A stretch of 64,000 bases of DNA from Rhizobiaceae bacterium (GTDB taxonomy: Bacteria > Pseudomonadota > Alphaproteobacteria > Rhizobiales > Rhizobiaceae), in NCBI GenBank assembly GCA_028279875.1, contig JANQMU010000140.1, positions 1 through 64,000 on the forward strand, given 5' to 3'. Below the pieces are notes generated by a model. That model was not told the origin of the DNA, did not search any database, and saw only the letters and a list, made by a program, of their open reading frames with translations. Position numbers and translations under genes: made by a program. This document shows, piece by piece, positions 8,266-18,095 of the stretch; position 1 is the first letter of the stretch, and each line of letters starts with the position of its first letter.

Positions 8266-10059
8266 TTAGTGACTGTCCCGCGGGATGCCGGCCGTCTGTG
8301 CAAGGTTTCGGAACCGATCCGCCGACCGCAGGCCGGCCCCGTCGCCCAATTGCAGCACATTCTGGCGCTGAATATCCTGCCAGGGGGTCTGGGAGGGCGG
8401 GATCACAAAGCCACCCGCCACCTCCAATTCGCCGCGGCGGACAGCCAGCACCTCCGCTGGGAGCATCACGTCCACGCGCCCCTTGCGCAGATCGATGCGG
8501 ACCCGGTCCCCGCTTCGCAGCAGGGCCAGTCCGCCGCCGGCCGCCGCCTCGGGGCTGGCATTGAGGATCGACGGAGAGCCCGAGGTGCCCGACTGCCGGC
8601 CGTCGCCGATGCAGGGCAGGCTGTCGATACCCTTCTTCAAAAGATGCGCCGGCGGGCGCATATTCACGACTTCCGCGGCGCCGGGGTACCCGATCGGCCC
8701 GGCGCCGCGCATCACAAGGACCGTATTCTCATCCACCACCACGCCGGGACCATCGATGGAACGGTGATAGTGTTCGGGACCGTCAAAGACCGCCGCCGTG
8801 ACCTCGAACGCCTCCGGATCATCGGGATTTGACAGATATCGCTGTCTGAAATCATCATCGATCACGCTTGTTTTCATGATCGCCGATTCAAACAGATTGC
8901 CCGTCAATACCTTGAAACCGGCGCGACGCGACAACGGCGCCTCGACCGTGCGGATGACGTCCGGGAGGATGATCTCCGCGTCCCTGCAGTTTTCGCCGAT
9001 CGTTCGTCCCGTGACGGTCGGCGCATCGGCATCGATCAGCCCGTGGCGCATCATTTCTGCCACCACGGCGGGCACACCGCCTGCGCGATAGAAATCCTCC
9101 GCGAGATATTGTCCGGCGGGCTGGAGATTGACCAGCAGGGGAAGATCATAGCCATGTGTTTCCCAGTCGCCGATATCCAGCTCCACGCCGAGCTGGTTTG
9201 CAATCGCCGCCATGTGAACAGGCGCATTGGTGGACCCGCCGATCGCCGTCGAAACGCGAATGGCATTGAGGAACGCCGCGCGGGTCATGATGTCCGACGG
9301 CCTGATGTCCTCGGCCACCAGTTCGACGATCCGCCGGCCGGTCCTCCACGCCATCTCCGCCCGGTCGCGATAGGCCGCCGGAATGGTCGCCGATCCGGGA
9401 AGCTGCATGCCCAGCACCTCGGCAAGGGTGTTCATCGTCGTCGCCGTGCCCATGGTGTTGCAATAGCCCACCGACGGTGTCGATGAGGCCACGAGGGTGA
9501 GGAACGCCGCGTAGTCGATCTCGCCGCGCGCCAGTTGCTCGCGTGCCTCCCAGATGACGGTACCGGAACCGGTTCTCGTCCCGCGGTGCCAGCCATTGAG
9601 CATCGGACCGACGCTGAGTGCAATGGCGGGAATATTGACGGCCGCAGCGCCCATCAGCAGGGCGGGCGTGGTTTTGTCGCAGCCGGTGGTCAGGACCACG
9701 CCGTCGAGCGGATAGCCGAACAGCACCTCGACCAGAGACAGATAGGTCAGATTGCGGTCGAGGCCCGCCGTCGGCCGCTTGCCGCTTTCCTGGATCGGAT
9801 GGACGGGAAAGGAGATCGGGATGCCGCCCGCCGCAATGATGCCCTCCCGGATGCGCGCCTCCAGGACGATGTGATGCCGGTTGCAGGGCGACAGGTCGGA
9901 GCCGGTCTGCGCAATCCCGATAATCGGCTTGCCCGACTGCAGTTCCTCGATGGACAGGCCCCAGTTGAGATATCGCTCGAGATAAAGAGCCGTCAGGTCC
10001 GGCCTCTCGGGATTGTCGAACCAGGCCCGTGAGCGCAGTCCGTCCGATGATTTCGTCAT
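8266..10059 (-). CDS. IlvD/Edd-family sugar-acid dehydratase (2Fe-2S)
   Basis: 597 residues, ATG with GGAGG upstream. Cys59 (SPCNRHH), Cys127 (TTGCDKTTP) and Cys200 (SVGYCNTMG) form the three-cysteine set that holds a 2Fe-2S cluster in the arabinonate/xylonate dehydratase branch. [10 protein letters not shown] and [15 protein letters not shown] are further family signatures. It should dehydrate an aldonic acid to a 2-keto-3-deoxy acid. It overlaps the GH2 gene by ATGA (10056-10059). In this cluster it probably acts on the acid released or taken up upstream; the exact sugar acid is not determinable by eye. Confidence 0.88.
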   Translation of the reverse strand: MTKSSDGLRSRAWFDNPERPDLTALYLERYLNWGLSIEELQSGKPIIGIAQTGSDLSPCNRHHIVLEARIREGIIAAGGIPISFPVHPIQESGKRPTAGLDRNLTYLSLVEVLFGYPLDGVVLTTGCDKTTPALLMGAAAVNIPAIALSVGPMLNGWHRGTRTGSGTVIWEAREQLARGEIDYAAFLTLVASSTPSVGYCNTMGTATTMNTLAEVLGMQLPGSATIPAAYRDRAEMAWRTGRRIVELVAEDIRPSDIMTRAAFLNAIRVSTAIGGSTNAPVHMAAIANQLGVELDIGDWETHGYDLPLLVNLQPAGQYLAEDFYRAGGVPAVVAEMMRHGLIDADAPTVTGRTIGENCRDAEIILPDVIRTVEAPLSRRAGFKVLTGNLFESAIMKTSVIDDDFRQRYLSNPDDPEAFEVTAAVFDGPEHYHRSIDGPGVVVDENTVLVMRGAGPIGYPGAAEVVNMRPPAHLLKKGIDSLPCIGDGRQSGTSGSPSILNASPEAAAGGGLALLRSGDRVRIDLRKGRVDVMLPAEVLAVRRGELEVAGGFVIPPSQTPWQDIQRQNVLQLGDGAGLRSADRFRNLAQTAGIPRDSH

Positions 10060-12839
10060 CCGCCGTCCTCCGGCTGGTTTGCCGCCTCGAGGATCACGCA
10101 GCCGGAAATCCGGTCCCCGGGCTTCAGGATCACGGGTTCCTCGAAGCTGCTGAGAAAGTGCTCGCTGCCGGGGCCGCTGAAGTCCAGAACCAGAAGATGC
10201 GTCGCCTCCGCCCGGCTCTGCGCACGCACATGCATCCCGTCCGGCTGCCTGACGGCGATGCCGCGTCCCCGTTCGTCGAGCAGGCTGGCCCGCTGAACAT
10301 CGCGCTTCGTCGAGCAGAAATCATTGGTGCCGAAGGCCGTCTGGTCATGCGCCCACGGCCAGTCGGGCTGCTCGCTCCTGGTCTTGTCGGCGCCGGCCTC
10401 CCGGTCGCGCCAGGCGAGTGCGCGTCCCGTCCCGCGCGCCGGATTTGTCGCCGCCAGATCGCAGGGCTCCGCGCTTTGCCACTCCAGCACGCCAAGTGCC
10501 TTGTCCGAGACGATCTCGACGCCGAACTGAAGCGGCTTGAACTTCTCGGACAGAACGAATTCATAGGATAGGACGAGACTGCCGTCTTCCCGGCCCGTAA
10601 ACTCGAATGTGCCAATAGCGGCATCGTAGCGTCCCGACATGATTCCACGCCCGTCCTCGACGGCAATCCGCTCGACCGCCCAGGCCCCGGCGGCATTGTC
10701 GAGGGGAACATCGTCCTTTGCATTTCGGACACCCTGGCCGCGCGACGGCTGGCGCGGAACCAGCGCCAGTGATATCGAACCGTCAAGCGCCTCGCCATGG
10801 GTGAACATGAGACCGTCCGCCCCCGGGCCGATCACCCATTCTCCGACGGTGAGCTTCGCCCGCTCCTCTGCGAACGGTATGACCGGCGCATCCACTGCGG
10901 CTCCGGTGGCCGCGGCACCTGAATGCCGGAAAACACGCTCATAGCGCAGACGCGGCAGGCGGGCGGCCAGTTCCAGGCATTCTCCGGGTGCCGGCGCAGG
11001 AAGTTGAACTGAGGCGCTGGACCCCGGCGCGCCGGCAATGGTCTCGCCGCCCGACCGTTCGCCAAGCCGCCATTCGATTTCCACCTCCTTCAGATCGGCA
11101 AAATCGAACCGGTTCCCGATTTCGGCATCGATGGCATCGCCCGTCTCCCCTTCCGACATGGTGACGCGCAGCGGATCGAAGGCGCGCTTCATATCCTCAT
11201 ATTCCGGCTTCAGCCGGCGCCAGCCATCGATCGGCCCCCATTCGCCATAGCCATGCCATTCGATCCCGCCGCCGGGCTGCGGAACGGCAAACCAGTCATC
11301 GACCGCAGCCCAGATCGAGCCTCCCGCGCCATTTGGAAGCGCAACGATCTCTTCCCACTGCCGCGCCAGGAAGCCACCCCAGAGATGCCGCAAACCCGGA
11401 TCGGTCGCGAGTTCCCGGTCGTTGTAACAGTAGAGATGGGCGAACTCGTCGAACAGGATGGGCCGGGAATTGTCGGCAAACGCGTGGACCTTGCCGGAAT
11501 TGGGATAATGGTGGTTGGCGATTTCGACATGGTCCTCACAGCCCTCGCCCAGTCTCCACCAGTTGAAGGTCTGAACACGGTTTGGATCCGCGTCCCGTAT
11601 CGCTCTGGAGGACCGGGCAAAAGGCGGCGCCCAATGGGATTCATTGGCAACGGACCAGATCACCACCGACGGATGGGAGCGGTAGAAAGCCACCATTTCC
11701 AGCGATGCCGCCTCGACATAGTCGCTCATCGCATCCTGCTGCTGTTTCGACAGCTTGTCCCATTCCGGCATATAGCTGAATTGCCCGAACGCGAAACAGA
11801 CCGGCGCCTCGACCTCCAGAAGCATGCCCGCCGCATCGCAGGCCTCCGCCAGTTCGATGGTCGGCGGGTAGTGAGACGTCCGCAGCAGATTGACATTAGC
11901 ATCCCGGAACAGCCGGACATCCGTTTCGGCCCAACGGGCCGTGTCCGCCCGCCCCGTCGTTGGATGGGTTTCATGATGGTTCACCCCGCGCAGCAGAATC
12001 GGCTGACCGTTCAGATGCGGGCGGCGATCCTTGACCGTGAATTCCCGAAAACCGATTTTCCGTTCATACAGGGCACCGCCAAAACCCAGCTTCAATGTAT
12101 AAAGCGACGGTGTCTCGGTATCCCAGAGCCGTGGCCCGGCGACCTCGAATTCCACCACGTCCCTCGCTGACACCGGGCTTTTGCCAAGGCTGGTTTCCTT
12201 GCCGTCCGGATCGATCAGCGAGACGTCCAGATCGGATGACTGAGAAACATCCATCTCCAGCCGCAACACGGCACGCGAATAGTCGTTGTCGCGAAACAGT
12301 GTCGACACCCCGAGCCCCAGGATGTGCGTGGCCGGGAGCGCATAGAGGAACGCCTTGCGCGGAATCCCGATCAACGGATGATCGGCATAGCGGGTGCCGA
12401 AGGCGAGCAGATCGGCAACGGAGCTGTTGTCGACATGCAGGGTAAGACGCAGGGTTGTGCCCGGTTTCGCAAGAGCTGTGATATCGATATCGAAGGGCGT
12501 GAAGCCGCCCATGTGCTGGGCAACCGGCCGGCCGTCGATCCAGACCGCGCAGGCGCTGTAGACGGCCTCGAAACGAACGCGGATCGCATGCCCCGCCCAG
12601 TCGGCGGGTATGGTCACCACACGTTCAAGGGCGATACCTGTTGCAGGGTCATAGGCAAGCCCCTGCATCACCACTTCGCCGGGTACATCGAGGACACAGT
12701 CCGTGTCGAGCGGTTGCCGGGCGAATCGATCGAGGACCGGCTGCTGGTAGGCCCACGCTCCGCACAGATCGACAGTTGCCTGCGAAACGGATTGAGGCGC
12801 AACGGGGAGTGGAGGATAGTACGGAAGGGTCATGGACAT
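10056..12839 (-). CDS. Glycoside hydrolase family 2 protein (beta-galactosidase/beta-glucuronidase type)
   Basis: About 927 residues. An N-terminal jelly-roll sugar-binding domain is followed by an Ig-like domain, then a TIM barrel with GVNHHETHP. The acid/base Glu is near residue 400 (WSVANESHW) and the nucleophile Glu near 465 (ILFDEFAHL). A long beta-rich C-terminus follows. No signal peptide is visible, so it probably acts on an imported oligosaccharide or glycoside. Start: ATG 12839 (or 12833, or 12869 with a GGGAAAG site upstream); the open frame continues much further up to 13790 but that part lies over the permease gene. Natural substrate unknown; a glucuronide or galactoside would fit the sugar-acid operon. 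Confidence 0.85.
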   Translation of the reverse strand: MSMTLPYYPPLPVAPQSVSQATVDLCGAWAYQQPVLDRFARQPLDTDCVLDVPGEVVMQGLAYDPATGIALERVVTIPADWAGHAIRVRFEAVYSACAVWIDGRPVAQHMGGFTPFDIDITALAKPGTTLRLTLHVDNSSVADLLAFGTRYADHPLIGIPRKAFLYALPATHILGLGVSTLFRDNDYSRAVLRLEMDVSQSSDLDVSLIDPDGKETSLGKSPVSARDVVEFEVAGPRLWDTETPSLYTLKLGFGGALYERKIGFREFTVKDRRPHLNGQPILLRGVNHHETHPTTGRADTARWAETDVRLFRDANVNLLRTSHYPPTIELAEACDAAGMLLEVEAPVCFAFGQFSYMPEWDKLSKQQQDAMSDYVEAASLEMVAFYRSHPSVVIWSVANESHWAPPFARSSRAIRDADPNRVQTFNWWRLGEGCEDHVEIANHHYPNSGKVHAFADNSRPILFDEFAHLYCYNDRELATDPGLRHLWGGFLARQWEEIVALPNGAGGSIWAAVDDWFAVPQPGGGIEWHGYGEWGPIDGWRRLKPEYEDMKRAFDPLRVTMSEGETGDAIDAEIGNRFDFADLKEVEIEWRLGERSGGETIAGAPGSSASVQLPAPAPGECLELAARLPRLRYERVFRHSGAAATGAAVDAPVIPFAEERAKLTVGEWVIGPGADGLMFTHGEALDGSISLALVPRQPSRGQGVRNAKDDVPLDNAAGAWAVERIAVEDGRGIMSGRYDAAIGTFEFTGREDGSLVLSYEFVLSEKFKPLQFGVEIVSDKALGVLEWQSAEPCDLAATNPARGTGRALAWRDREAGADKTRSEQPDWPWAHDQTAFGTNDFCSTKRDVQRASLLDERGRGIAVRQPDGMHVRAQSRAEATHLLVLDFSGPGSEHFLSSFEEPVILKPGDRISGCVILEAANQPEDGG

Positions 12840-12907
12840 GCTTGTTTCGTTATCTCGTTTCCAGGTCATGCCGGCAGCTTTCCCGCTGGCGGCCGGTAGT
12901 TCGGCGC

Positions 12908-13747
12908 TCACTTGACGGCACCCGCCGCGATCCCCGACACAAAGTGCTTCTGCAGCAGGATGAACAGCACCAGCATCGGCACGGTGAGGATGATGGATCC
13001 CGCCATAATCGAGCCCCAGGACACGCGCGTCACGCCGATCAGGCTGCCCAGGGCGACCGGCGCGGTCATCATGTCCACCTTTGTGTTGATCAGCAGCGGC
13101 CACAGATAATTGTTCCACGAAAACAGGAACAGAATGATCGTCAGGGCGGCCAGCATCGGACGGGCCAGCGGCATTCCCACAAACACGAAGATGCGCCACT
13201 CGCTGACCCCTTCGACGCGGGCAACATCGAACAGGTCGTGCGGCATCATGGTGAAGGCCTGGCGCATGAACAGTACGCCGAGCGCATTGAACAGCGGCGG
13301 CACGATCAGCGCGAACCAGGTATTCGACAGCCCGAAATCCCTCGCCACCAGAATGAACTGCGGGATGACGACGACGAAGAACGGCAACGTCATGGTTCCG
13401 AGCAAAATCCCCGTCACCGCCGTTTTCCCGACAAAGCGGTAACAGGCCAGCGCCCAGCCCGCCATCGAGGTCAGAAGCACAGAAAGCACCGCATAGACGA
13501 GCGCCACGACAAGCGAATTCACAAAGGTGCGGCTGAAGTCCGTTTCCTCTTCGAGCGCCCGGATATTCGTCATCAGTTCCGTTGACGGCATGAGTGTCAG
13601 ATCGGGGCTGAAAATGCCCGAATCCGGCATCGTGGCAAACACGGCCATCGCCCAGATCGGCAGGAACCAGATGACGGCCAGCGGCAGTATGATCAGGTTC
13701 AGGGTCCATGTGTCCCGGCGCTGCTTCTGCTCCGTTGTCAGGCTCAT
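12908..13747 (-). CDS. Carbohydrate ABC transporter permease (MalG type)
   Basis: 279 residues with six hydrophobic segments. The EAA-like loop is DVARVEGVSEWRIFVFVGMPLARP, and the C-terminus has the family pattern SGIAAGAVK. Its ATG overlaps the stop of the partner permease (ATGA, 13744-13747). It forms the inner-membrane channel with the MalF-type subunit. No ATPase gene is in this operon, so an ATPase encoded elsewhere must drive it. Confidence 0.9.
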   Translation of the reverse strand: MSLTTEQKQRRDTWTLNLIILPLAVIWFLPIWAMAVFATMPDSGIFSPDLTLMPSTELMTNIRALEEETDFSRTFVNSLVVALVYAVLSVLLTSMAGWALACYRFVGKTAVTGILLGTMTLPFFVVVIPQFILVARDFGLSNTWFALIVPPLFNALGVLFMRQAFTMMPHDLFDVARVEGVSEWRIFVFVGMPLARPMLAALTIILFLFSWNNYLWPLLINTKVDMMTAPVALGSLIGVTRVSWGSIMAGSIILTVPMLVLFILLQKHFVSGIAAGAVK

Positions 13748-14604
13748 GGCCTGTCCCTCCCAAGCCTGAGATTGATAACCGAGAAGGCAACCGCCAGCGC
13801 CGCCAGCGTATAGGCCGCCGCCGAGGCGTAACCGAAGTTGAACTGGTTAAAGCCCTGCCTGTAGATGAACAGTCCCAGCGTTTCGGTGCCGCCGCCCGGC
13901 CCGCCCCGGTCGGTAATCAGAAACGGCTCGGTAAAGAGCTGCAGGCTGCCGATGATGGACAGGACGCTGGCAAAGATCAGCACCGGCTTCAAAAGCGGAA
14001 CGGTGATGTAGAGAAACTGTTGCCGGCGCGAAACCCGGTCCAGGATCGCCGCCTCGTAGACATCCTTGGGGATCGATTGAAGACCCGACAGGATGATGAT
14101 TGTGTTGTAACCCACCCAACGCCAGGTGACGGCAATGATGATCACCGCCATGGCCGTATTCGGATGCGAAAACCACGCCACTTCCGGCAGGCCGACCGAT
14201 GCCAGCGTCTTGTTGACGACGCCGAGATCGGCGTTGAAGATCAGTCGAAAGACCGCCGCATAGGCGACCTCACTCACCACGACCGGCGCGAAGAAGGCGA
14301 ACCTGACGAGGCCACGCGCCTTGAGAAGCGGTGAGTTGAGCGCAACGGCAAGCAGCGTCGCCAGCGCGATCATCACAGGCACCTGGATGGCCATGAGGAT
14401 CAGCGTATTCTTGAGGGCGTTGGCGAAAGCCGGGTCGACCAGAAGCCGGCCCCAGTTCATGTTCGGATTGAAACTGTAGACCGGGCCACGCGTATTCATG
14501 AACGACAGATAGGCCGAATAGCCGATCGGCCAGATCCAGAATACAACGAATATTCCGATGAATGGTGTCAGGAAAAAATAGGCTGTACGGGTTCTAAGCG
14601 GCAT
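13744..14604 (-). CDS. Carbohydrate ABC transporter permease (MalF type)
   Basis: 286 residues, six membrane segments, with the EAA loop DVYEAAILDRVSRRQQFLYITVPLLKP. It partners the downstream permease. No Shine-Dalgarno sequence is visible before the ATG at 14604; the leader instead holds a CCTCC run. The 107-base gap to the binding-protein gene contains a strong hairpin. Confidence 0.9.
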   Translation of the reverse strand: MPLRTRTAYFFLTPFIGIFVVFWIWPIGYSAYLSFMNTRGPVYSFNPNMNWGRLLVDPAFANALKNTLILMAIQVPVMIALATLLAVALNSPLLKARGLVRFAFFAPVVVSEVAYAAVFRLIFNADLGVVNKTLASVGLPEVAWFSHPNTAMAVIIIAVTWRWVGYNTIIILSGLQSIPKDVYEAAILDRVSRRQQFLYITVPLLKPVLIFASVLSIIGSLQLFTEPFLITDRGGPGGGTETLGLFIYRQGFNQFNFGYASAAAYTLAALAVAFSVINLRLGRDRP

Positions 14605-14672
14605 CTTGGAGGCGAGCTAAGAATTGAGGCGAGGGGCCAGTGTCGGCGACCCACTCGCTTGTTTTGAAGAGA

Positions 14673-14706
14673 CGCCTCCCCGGGAGGATATTAACCGAGG
14701 GAGGCG
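14673..14706 (-). promoter_or_regulatory. GC-rich hairpin between binding-protein and permease genes
   Basis: Inverted repeat CGCCTCCC (14673-14680) and GGGAGGCG (14699-14706), perfect 8-base arms, starting a few bases after the binding-protein stop codon. No T-run follows, so it looks more like an mRNA-stabilising or attenuating intercistronic hairpin than a full terminator. Such structures commonly keep binding-protein mRNA more abundant than permease mRNA; that role is inferred here. Confidence 0.55.
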
Positions 14707-14711
14707 CCCAC

Positions 14712-16001
14712 TCATTCGACAGGCAGTCCGGTTGCCAGCGAAATCTGTTTCATGGCTTCCGCCAGGGCAGCCTCGGCGCTGTCGAAACCGCCGTTGAGAT
14801 ATTCAAGATGGACACGTGACATCACGGTGTTCGCCTCGCCGTAATGGGGCGTGCCGCGCACCTGCATGATGTCGGGCAGCGTATCCAGAATGGTCGTCCA
14901 GATCGCCTGGTCGCCCCAGAACGCAACCGGTTCCTGGACGTAAGGGTGTTCAAGCGCCGAAAGCAGTGACGGAACCAGACCCTGTTCCTGGAGCATGCGC
15001 ACCTGGCCCTCGGACGTTCCGAGAGCATATTTCAGGAATGCGAACGCCGCCTTGGGGTTTTCGGCAGCGGCCGGGATCAGGAACGCCGATCCGCCGAAAT
15101 TTGCCGCTCGCGGACCGCCCACCTTGACGGACGGCATCTTGTAAACGCCCCATTTGCCGGCCTGGTCTTCCGGAACATTGGGCCGGATCGAGCCTTCATA
15201 CCAGCCGCCGAACATATGCGTTGCAACGATCCCCGCCGCCGCTGCCTGTATCTTGCCGCTCCAGTCCGCCGCCGTCATGATGCCCGCATCATACATGGCT
15301 TTGACGATATCGAGGGCCTCCGCACATTCCGGCGATCCCAGGGTGATGGTATCGCCAGCCTGGGAAAAATATGTGCAGCCATTCTCATGGCCAATCATCT
15401 CAAAGAATTCGACATTGCTGTTGATGGTCGCCTGCGTCATCACCACATCGGGATTGGCGTCCATGACCTTCTTGCCGGCCTCGATAAAATCCGCCCATGT
15501 CTCGATATCATCCGGCGAAACGCCGGCTTTGTCATAGAAGTCGCGGCGATAGAACATGACCACCGGGCCGGTGTCCCACGGCATTGCATAGCGCTTGCCA
15601 CCGACTTCCAGTTCCGTGCGCTTGTATTCCGGGAATTCGGCTGCCAGCGCGTCGTCATAGCCGAGCTCGACCAGATCGGTGAAACATCCCGGGAACTGCA
15701 GCCAGAACACTTCCGCCATCCGGTTCTGCACCGAAACGAGATCCGGCAGGCCGGCACCGCCCGCGGCGCAGGCAGCCAGCAGGCGATCATGGACCTGCGC
15801 ATTGCCGAGATCCTCGACGACAATATCGACATCCGGGTGAAGCGCCTCAAAGGCCCTGGCGTTGCTGTCCATGGCAGCCGCTCCAATGTCCCAGCTCCAG
15901 ACTTTGACCGGGCCCGAGGCGCTGTGATTGTCGGCCATGGCGATGCCGCCTGAGGCCAGAGTGCTGATGGAAAGGACCGTCGCTGTAAGTAAGCTCCGCA
16001 T
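14712..16001 (-). CDS. ABC transporter sugar-binding protein (family 1 SBP)
   Basis: 429 residues from ATG 16001, which has GGGGAG 7 bases upstream and begins a signal peptide (MRSLLTATVLSISTLASGG, cleaved near A-M-A-D). The upstream in-frame ATG at 16073 would place about 24 polar residues before the signal and lacks a good site. The mature protein has the general carbohydrate-binding pattern (DTGPVVMFYRRDFYDKAG). First gene of the minus-strand sugar-acid operon and divergent from iclR, so it is the likely regulated promoter-proximal gene. Confidence 0.9.
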   Translation of the reverse strand: MRSLLTATVLSISTLASGGIAMADNHSASGPVKVWSWDIGAAAMDSNARAFEALHPDVDIVVEDLGNAQVHDRLLAACAAGGAGLPDLVSVQNRMAEVFWLQFPGCFTDLVELGYDDALAAEFPEYKRTELEVGGKRYAMPWDTGPVVMFYRRDFYDKAGVSPDDIETWADFIEAGKKVMDANPDVVMTQATINSNVEFFEMIGHENGCTYFSQAGDTITLGSPECAEALDIVKAMYDAGIMTAADWSGKIQAAAAGIVATHMFGGWYEGSIRPNVPEDQAGKWGVYKMPSVKVGGPRAANFGGSAFLIPAAAENPKAAFAFLKYALGTSEGQVRMLQEQGLVPSLLSALEHPYVQEPVAFWGDQAIWTTILDTLPDIMQVRGTPHYGEANTVMSRVHLEYLNGGFDSAEAALAEAMKQISLATGLPVE

Positions 16002-16021
16002 GATCGAACTCCCCTGTTTTG

Positions 16022-16081
16022 TTGTCCATTTCGCTGAGGAGCCTAGCCATTCCATTTCATTTGTGTCAATCATATGGACAA
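16022..16081. promoter_or_regulatory. Candidate IclR operator (split inverted repeat)
   Basis: TTGTCCAT at 16022-16029 and ATGGACAA at 16074-16081 are perfect inverted 8-base arms 44 bases apart, in the divergent control region between the sugar-binding-protein gene and iclR. The second arm would overlap the first codons of iclR if translation began at 16074, which favours the start at 16104. Function is inferred from position only. Confidence 0.3.
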
Positions 16082-16793
16082 AAATAACCGAATAGTGGTC
16101 AAAATGGCGAATTCAGCATCTCTCACACGCGCGCTCGACATCCTGACGGTGCTCGCCGGCCGCAGCGATGGCATCTCCGTCGCCGAGGTTGTCGAGGTCC
16201 TCGAACAGCCGCGCTCCAATGTCGTGCGCATCGTCAATACCCTGATCGAATACGGGTTGATTGAGAGAAAATCGCGGAAACTGATCCCCACGCGGGCGTT
16301 CTACGATTTGTGTATCCAGGATCGATACACGCATCTGAGGACGAAATACCGGGCTGTGCTGCGCTTTCTGAGCGAACAGTTGAATGAACTCGTTCTGCTC
16401 GGCGTTCAGGAAGGCAACGGAATCATCCATATTGACTTCATCGAAAGCGACCACCGCGTTCGGGTGGCCCCCAGCCCCGTCACGCGGCATGACATCAGCC
16501 GCAACGCCATCGGCAAGGTCGCCCTGGCACGCCGGCCCGATCTCCTGGCAGCCGAAGCGAACCCGGACCTCGAACACGAGATCGCCAAGGTCCGGCGGGA
16601 GGGCATCGGGTGGAACCGCGAAGAGACGACCGAAGGTGTCATCGTCATCGCCTGCCCGGGCTACAGCAACGCGCCTACCGAACCGATCATCGCTGTCGCG
16701 TGGCCGTCCAACAGGTTTACCGAAGACAAGGCGAAGGCCGCGCACAAACTGATCCTGCGCGCTCTTGAAACGATCCCCGCGCGGCATCTGTAG
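16074..16793 (+). CDS. IclR-family transcriptional regulator
   Basis: 239 residues with an N-terminal winged helix-turn-helix (about 15-75, SLTRALDILTVLAGRSDGIS then SNVVRIVNTLIEYGLIER) and a C-terminal IclR effector domain (AIGKVALARRP). Transcribed away from the sugar-acid operon, so it is the obvious local regulator, with a sugar acid or keto-deoxy acid as likely effector (inference). Start uncertain: ATG 16074 or ATG 16104 (MANSASLTRAL); neither has a strong ribosome site. Confidence 0.85.
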   Translation: MDKNNRIVVKMANSASLTRALDILTVLAGRSDGISVAEVVEVLEQPRSNVVRIVNTLIEYGLIERKSRKLIPTRAFYDLCIQDRYTHLRTKYRAVLRFLSEQLNELVLLGVQEGNGIIHIDFIESDHRVRVAPSPVTRHDISRNAIGKVALARRPDLLAAEANPDLEHEIAKVRREGIGWNREETTEGVIVIACPGYSNAPTEPIIAVAWPSNRFTEDKAKAAHKLILRALETIPARHL

Positions 16794-16806
16794 CCGGGCG
16801 TTGCAT

Positions 16807-17643
16807 TCAGCAATCCGCCTCTTTGCGCGCCAGCACCAGATGGCCCGGTACCGGCTGCCCGTCCTCCAGCCGCACCGTGATGTCGTCCAGCGCCAATACG
16901 ACGAAACCGCCCGTTTCGAGCGTCCGGCGGACATAGGATCGCGCATGGGCGTAGCGCTGCCGGGGTCCGACCGTGAAAGGCTTGCCGTCAAACGCTTCCG
17001 CGGGTGCCGTCTCGGTTGAAAACCCGAAAAGACCGGACGGGTTCAGCCGCCCGGCAGCGGCCGAGACGATCGGCTCGATATCTCCGAGATAGGGGAACAC
17101 ATCCGTCGCGGTAATCATGTCCCAGCGCGCATCCGCGCCGCCATCTTCCTCGAATTCCTCAAGGAACGTCACCGCTTCACCGACATAAAGATCGTCATAG
17201 ACATCCCGGTCAAAGGCCAGTTCGATGATCCGCTCCGACAGGTCGACACCGGTCAGGTGGCCCGCGCAGCCCTGCAGGGCCAGCCCCATGAGCCCGGTGC
17301 CGCATCCCAGATCGAGAACCCGGTCGAGCCCGTCGACACCGCGCACATCCAGCATCCCGCGCAATTGCATCGGAACGCAATAGCGCAGATTTTCAACCAG
17401 GATGTCGTCGAAATCGTCGGCATGCTGATCAAACAGCGTCGCCACATAGGTCTCCGGCATCCTGTCGGGCGCATCGCCCTGCCCCATGGCGGCAAGCCGG
17501 ATGGAAACGCCGCAGCGGTCTTCCGGATCGAGCGCCAGCACTTCACGATAGGCATCGGCCGCATCCGCGTGGGCGCCCGCCTTCTCCAGTTCCAGGCCGC
17601 GATGATAGGCCTCCGCCACGGCCTCTTCGTCAAATCCGCTCAT
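16807..17643 (-). CDS. TPR-containing SAM-dependent methyltransferase
   Basis: About 278 residues from ATG 17643 (an in-frame TTG lies at 17655). The N-terminal 45 residues read as one to two tetratricopeptide-like helices (AYHRGLELEKAGAHADAADA, then YREVLALDP). The methyltransferase domain has motif I VLDLGCGTGLMGLAL near residue 110, with the acidic GVDLSERI after it. Rhizobial genomes carry similar TPR-methyltransferases of unknown substrate. Convergent with iclR across a 13-base gap. A decayed copy of the TPR segment lies at 20050-20175. Confidence 0.8.
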   Translation of the reverse strand: MSGFDEEAVAEAYHRGLELEKAGAHADAADAYREVLALDPEDRCGVSIRLAAMGQGDAPDRMPETYVATLFDQHADDFDDILVENLRYCVPMQLRGMLDVRGVDGLDRVLDLGCGTGLMGLALQGCAGHLTGVDLSERIIELAFDRDVYDDLYVGEAVTFLEEFEEDGGADARWDMITATDVFPYLGDIEPIVSAAAGRLNPSGLFGFSTETAPAEAFDGKPFTVGPRQRYAHARSYVRRTLETGGFVVLALDDITVRLEDGQPVPGHLVLARKEADC

Positions 17644-18095
17644 CCGGACATCCAAGCTCGGCTTCGATCAAGATGCGGCCGCCTCCGCAGCCGGCATACC
17701 GCAGACCATGCGGGATACGCGCGCAAGGCGCATGGCGCAACCCGATCGGGCCGCGCAGCATCCTGTCCGTCACGATCAAAGACGATGCAATATAGAGCAT
17801 AGGTTAACGCATTTGGACATTGACACCGGACCGATGCGCAAGCCGATATGGCAATTGTGAATCGAGACGGTTTTTCGGTCACATGGCTGCAAATGGCATA
17901 TCTGCCCATCCTAAGTTCTGTCCACCGCACATTTGCCAGGTCATTGCGTTGCTGTGCGGTAAAATATGACGCCGTAGGACTGGGACCCGTTCGGGAATTA
18001 ACGATAGGTTTGGTGCCGCGTTGCCGTACCGTGAAGATATTGATACCCTAGGTCTTTGGGGCAAGTACTTTTGATTTAAAAAAGTGTTTGGGGAA
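17644..18095. other. 450-base intergenic region upstream of the autotransporter-like gene
   Basis: Divergent control region between the methyltransferase and the outer-membrane protein gene. It is less GC-rich than its surroundings, especially 17790-17880 and 18040-18095. No convincing ORF, RNA gene or repeat was seen. It should contain the promoters of both flanking genes. Confidence 0.5.

Noticed and set aside
10056-13790. Very long open frame (1244 codons) suggesting a larger multidomain protein
   Set aside because: Only the part from about 12839 down has GH2 structure. The upstream part is the off-frame reading of the MalG-type permease gene, which has clear membrane helices and an EAA loop.
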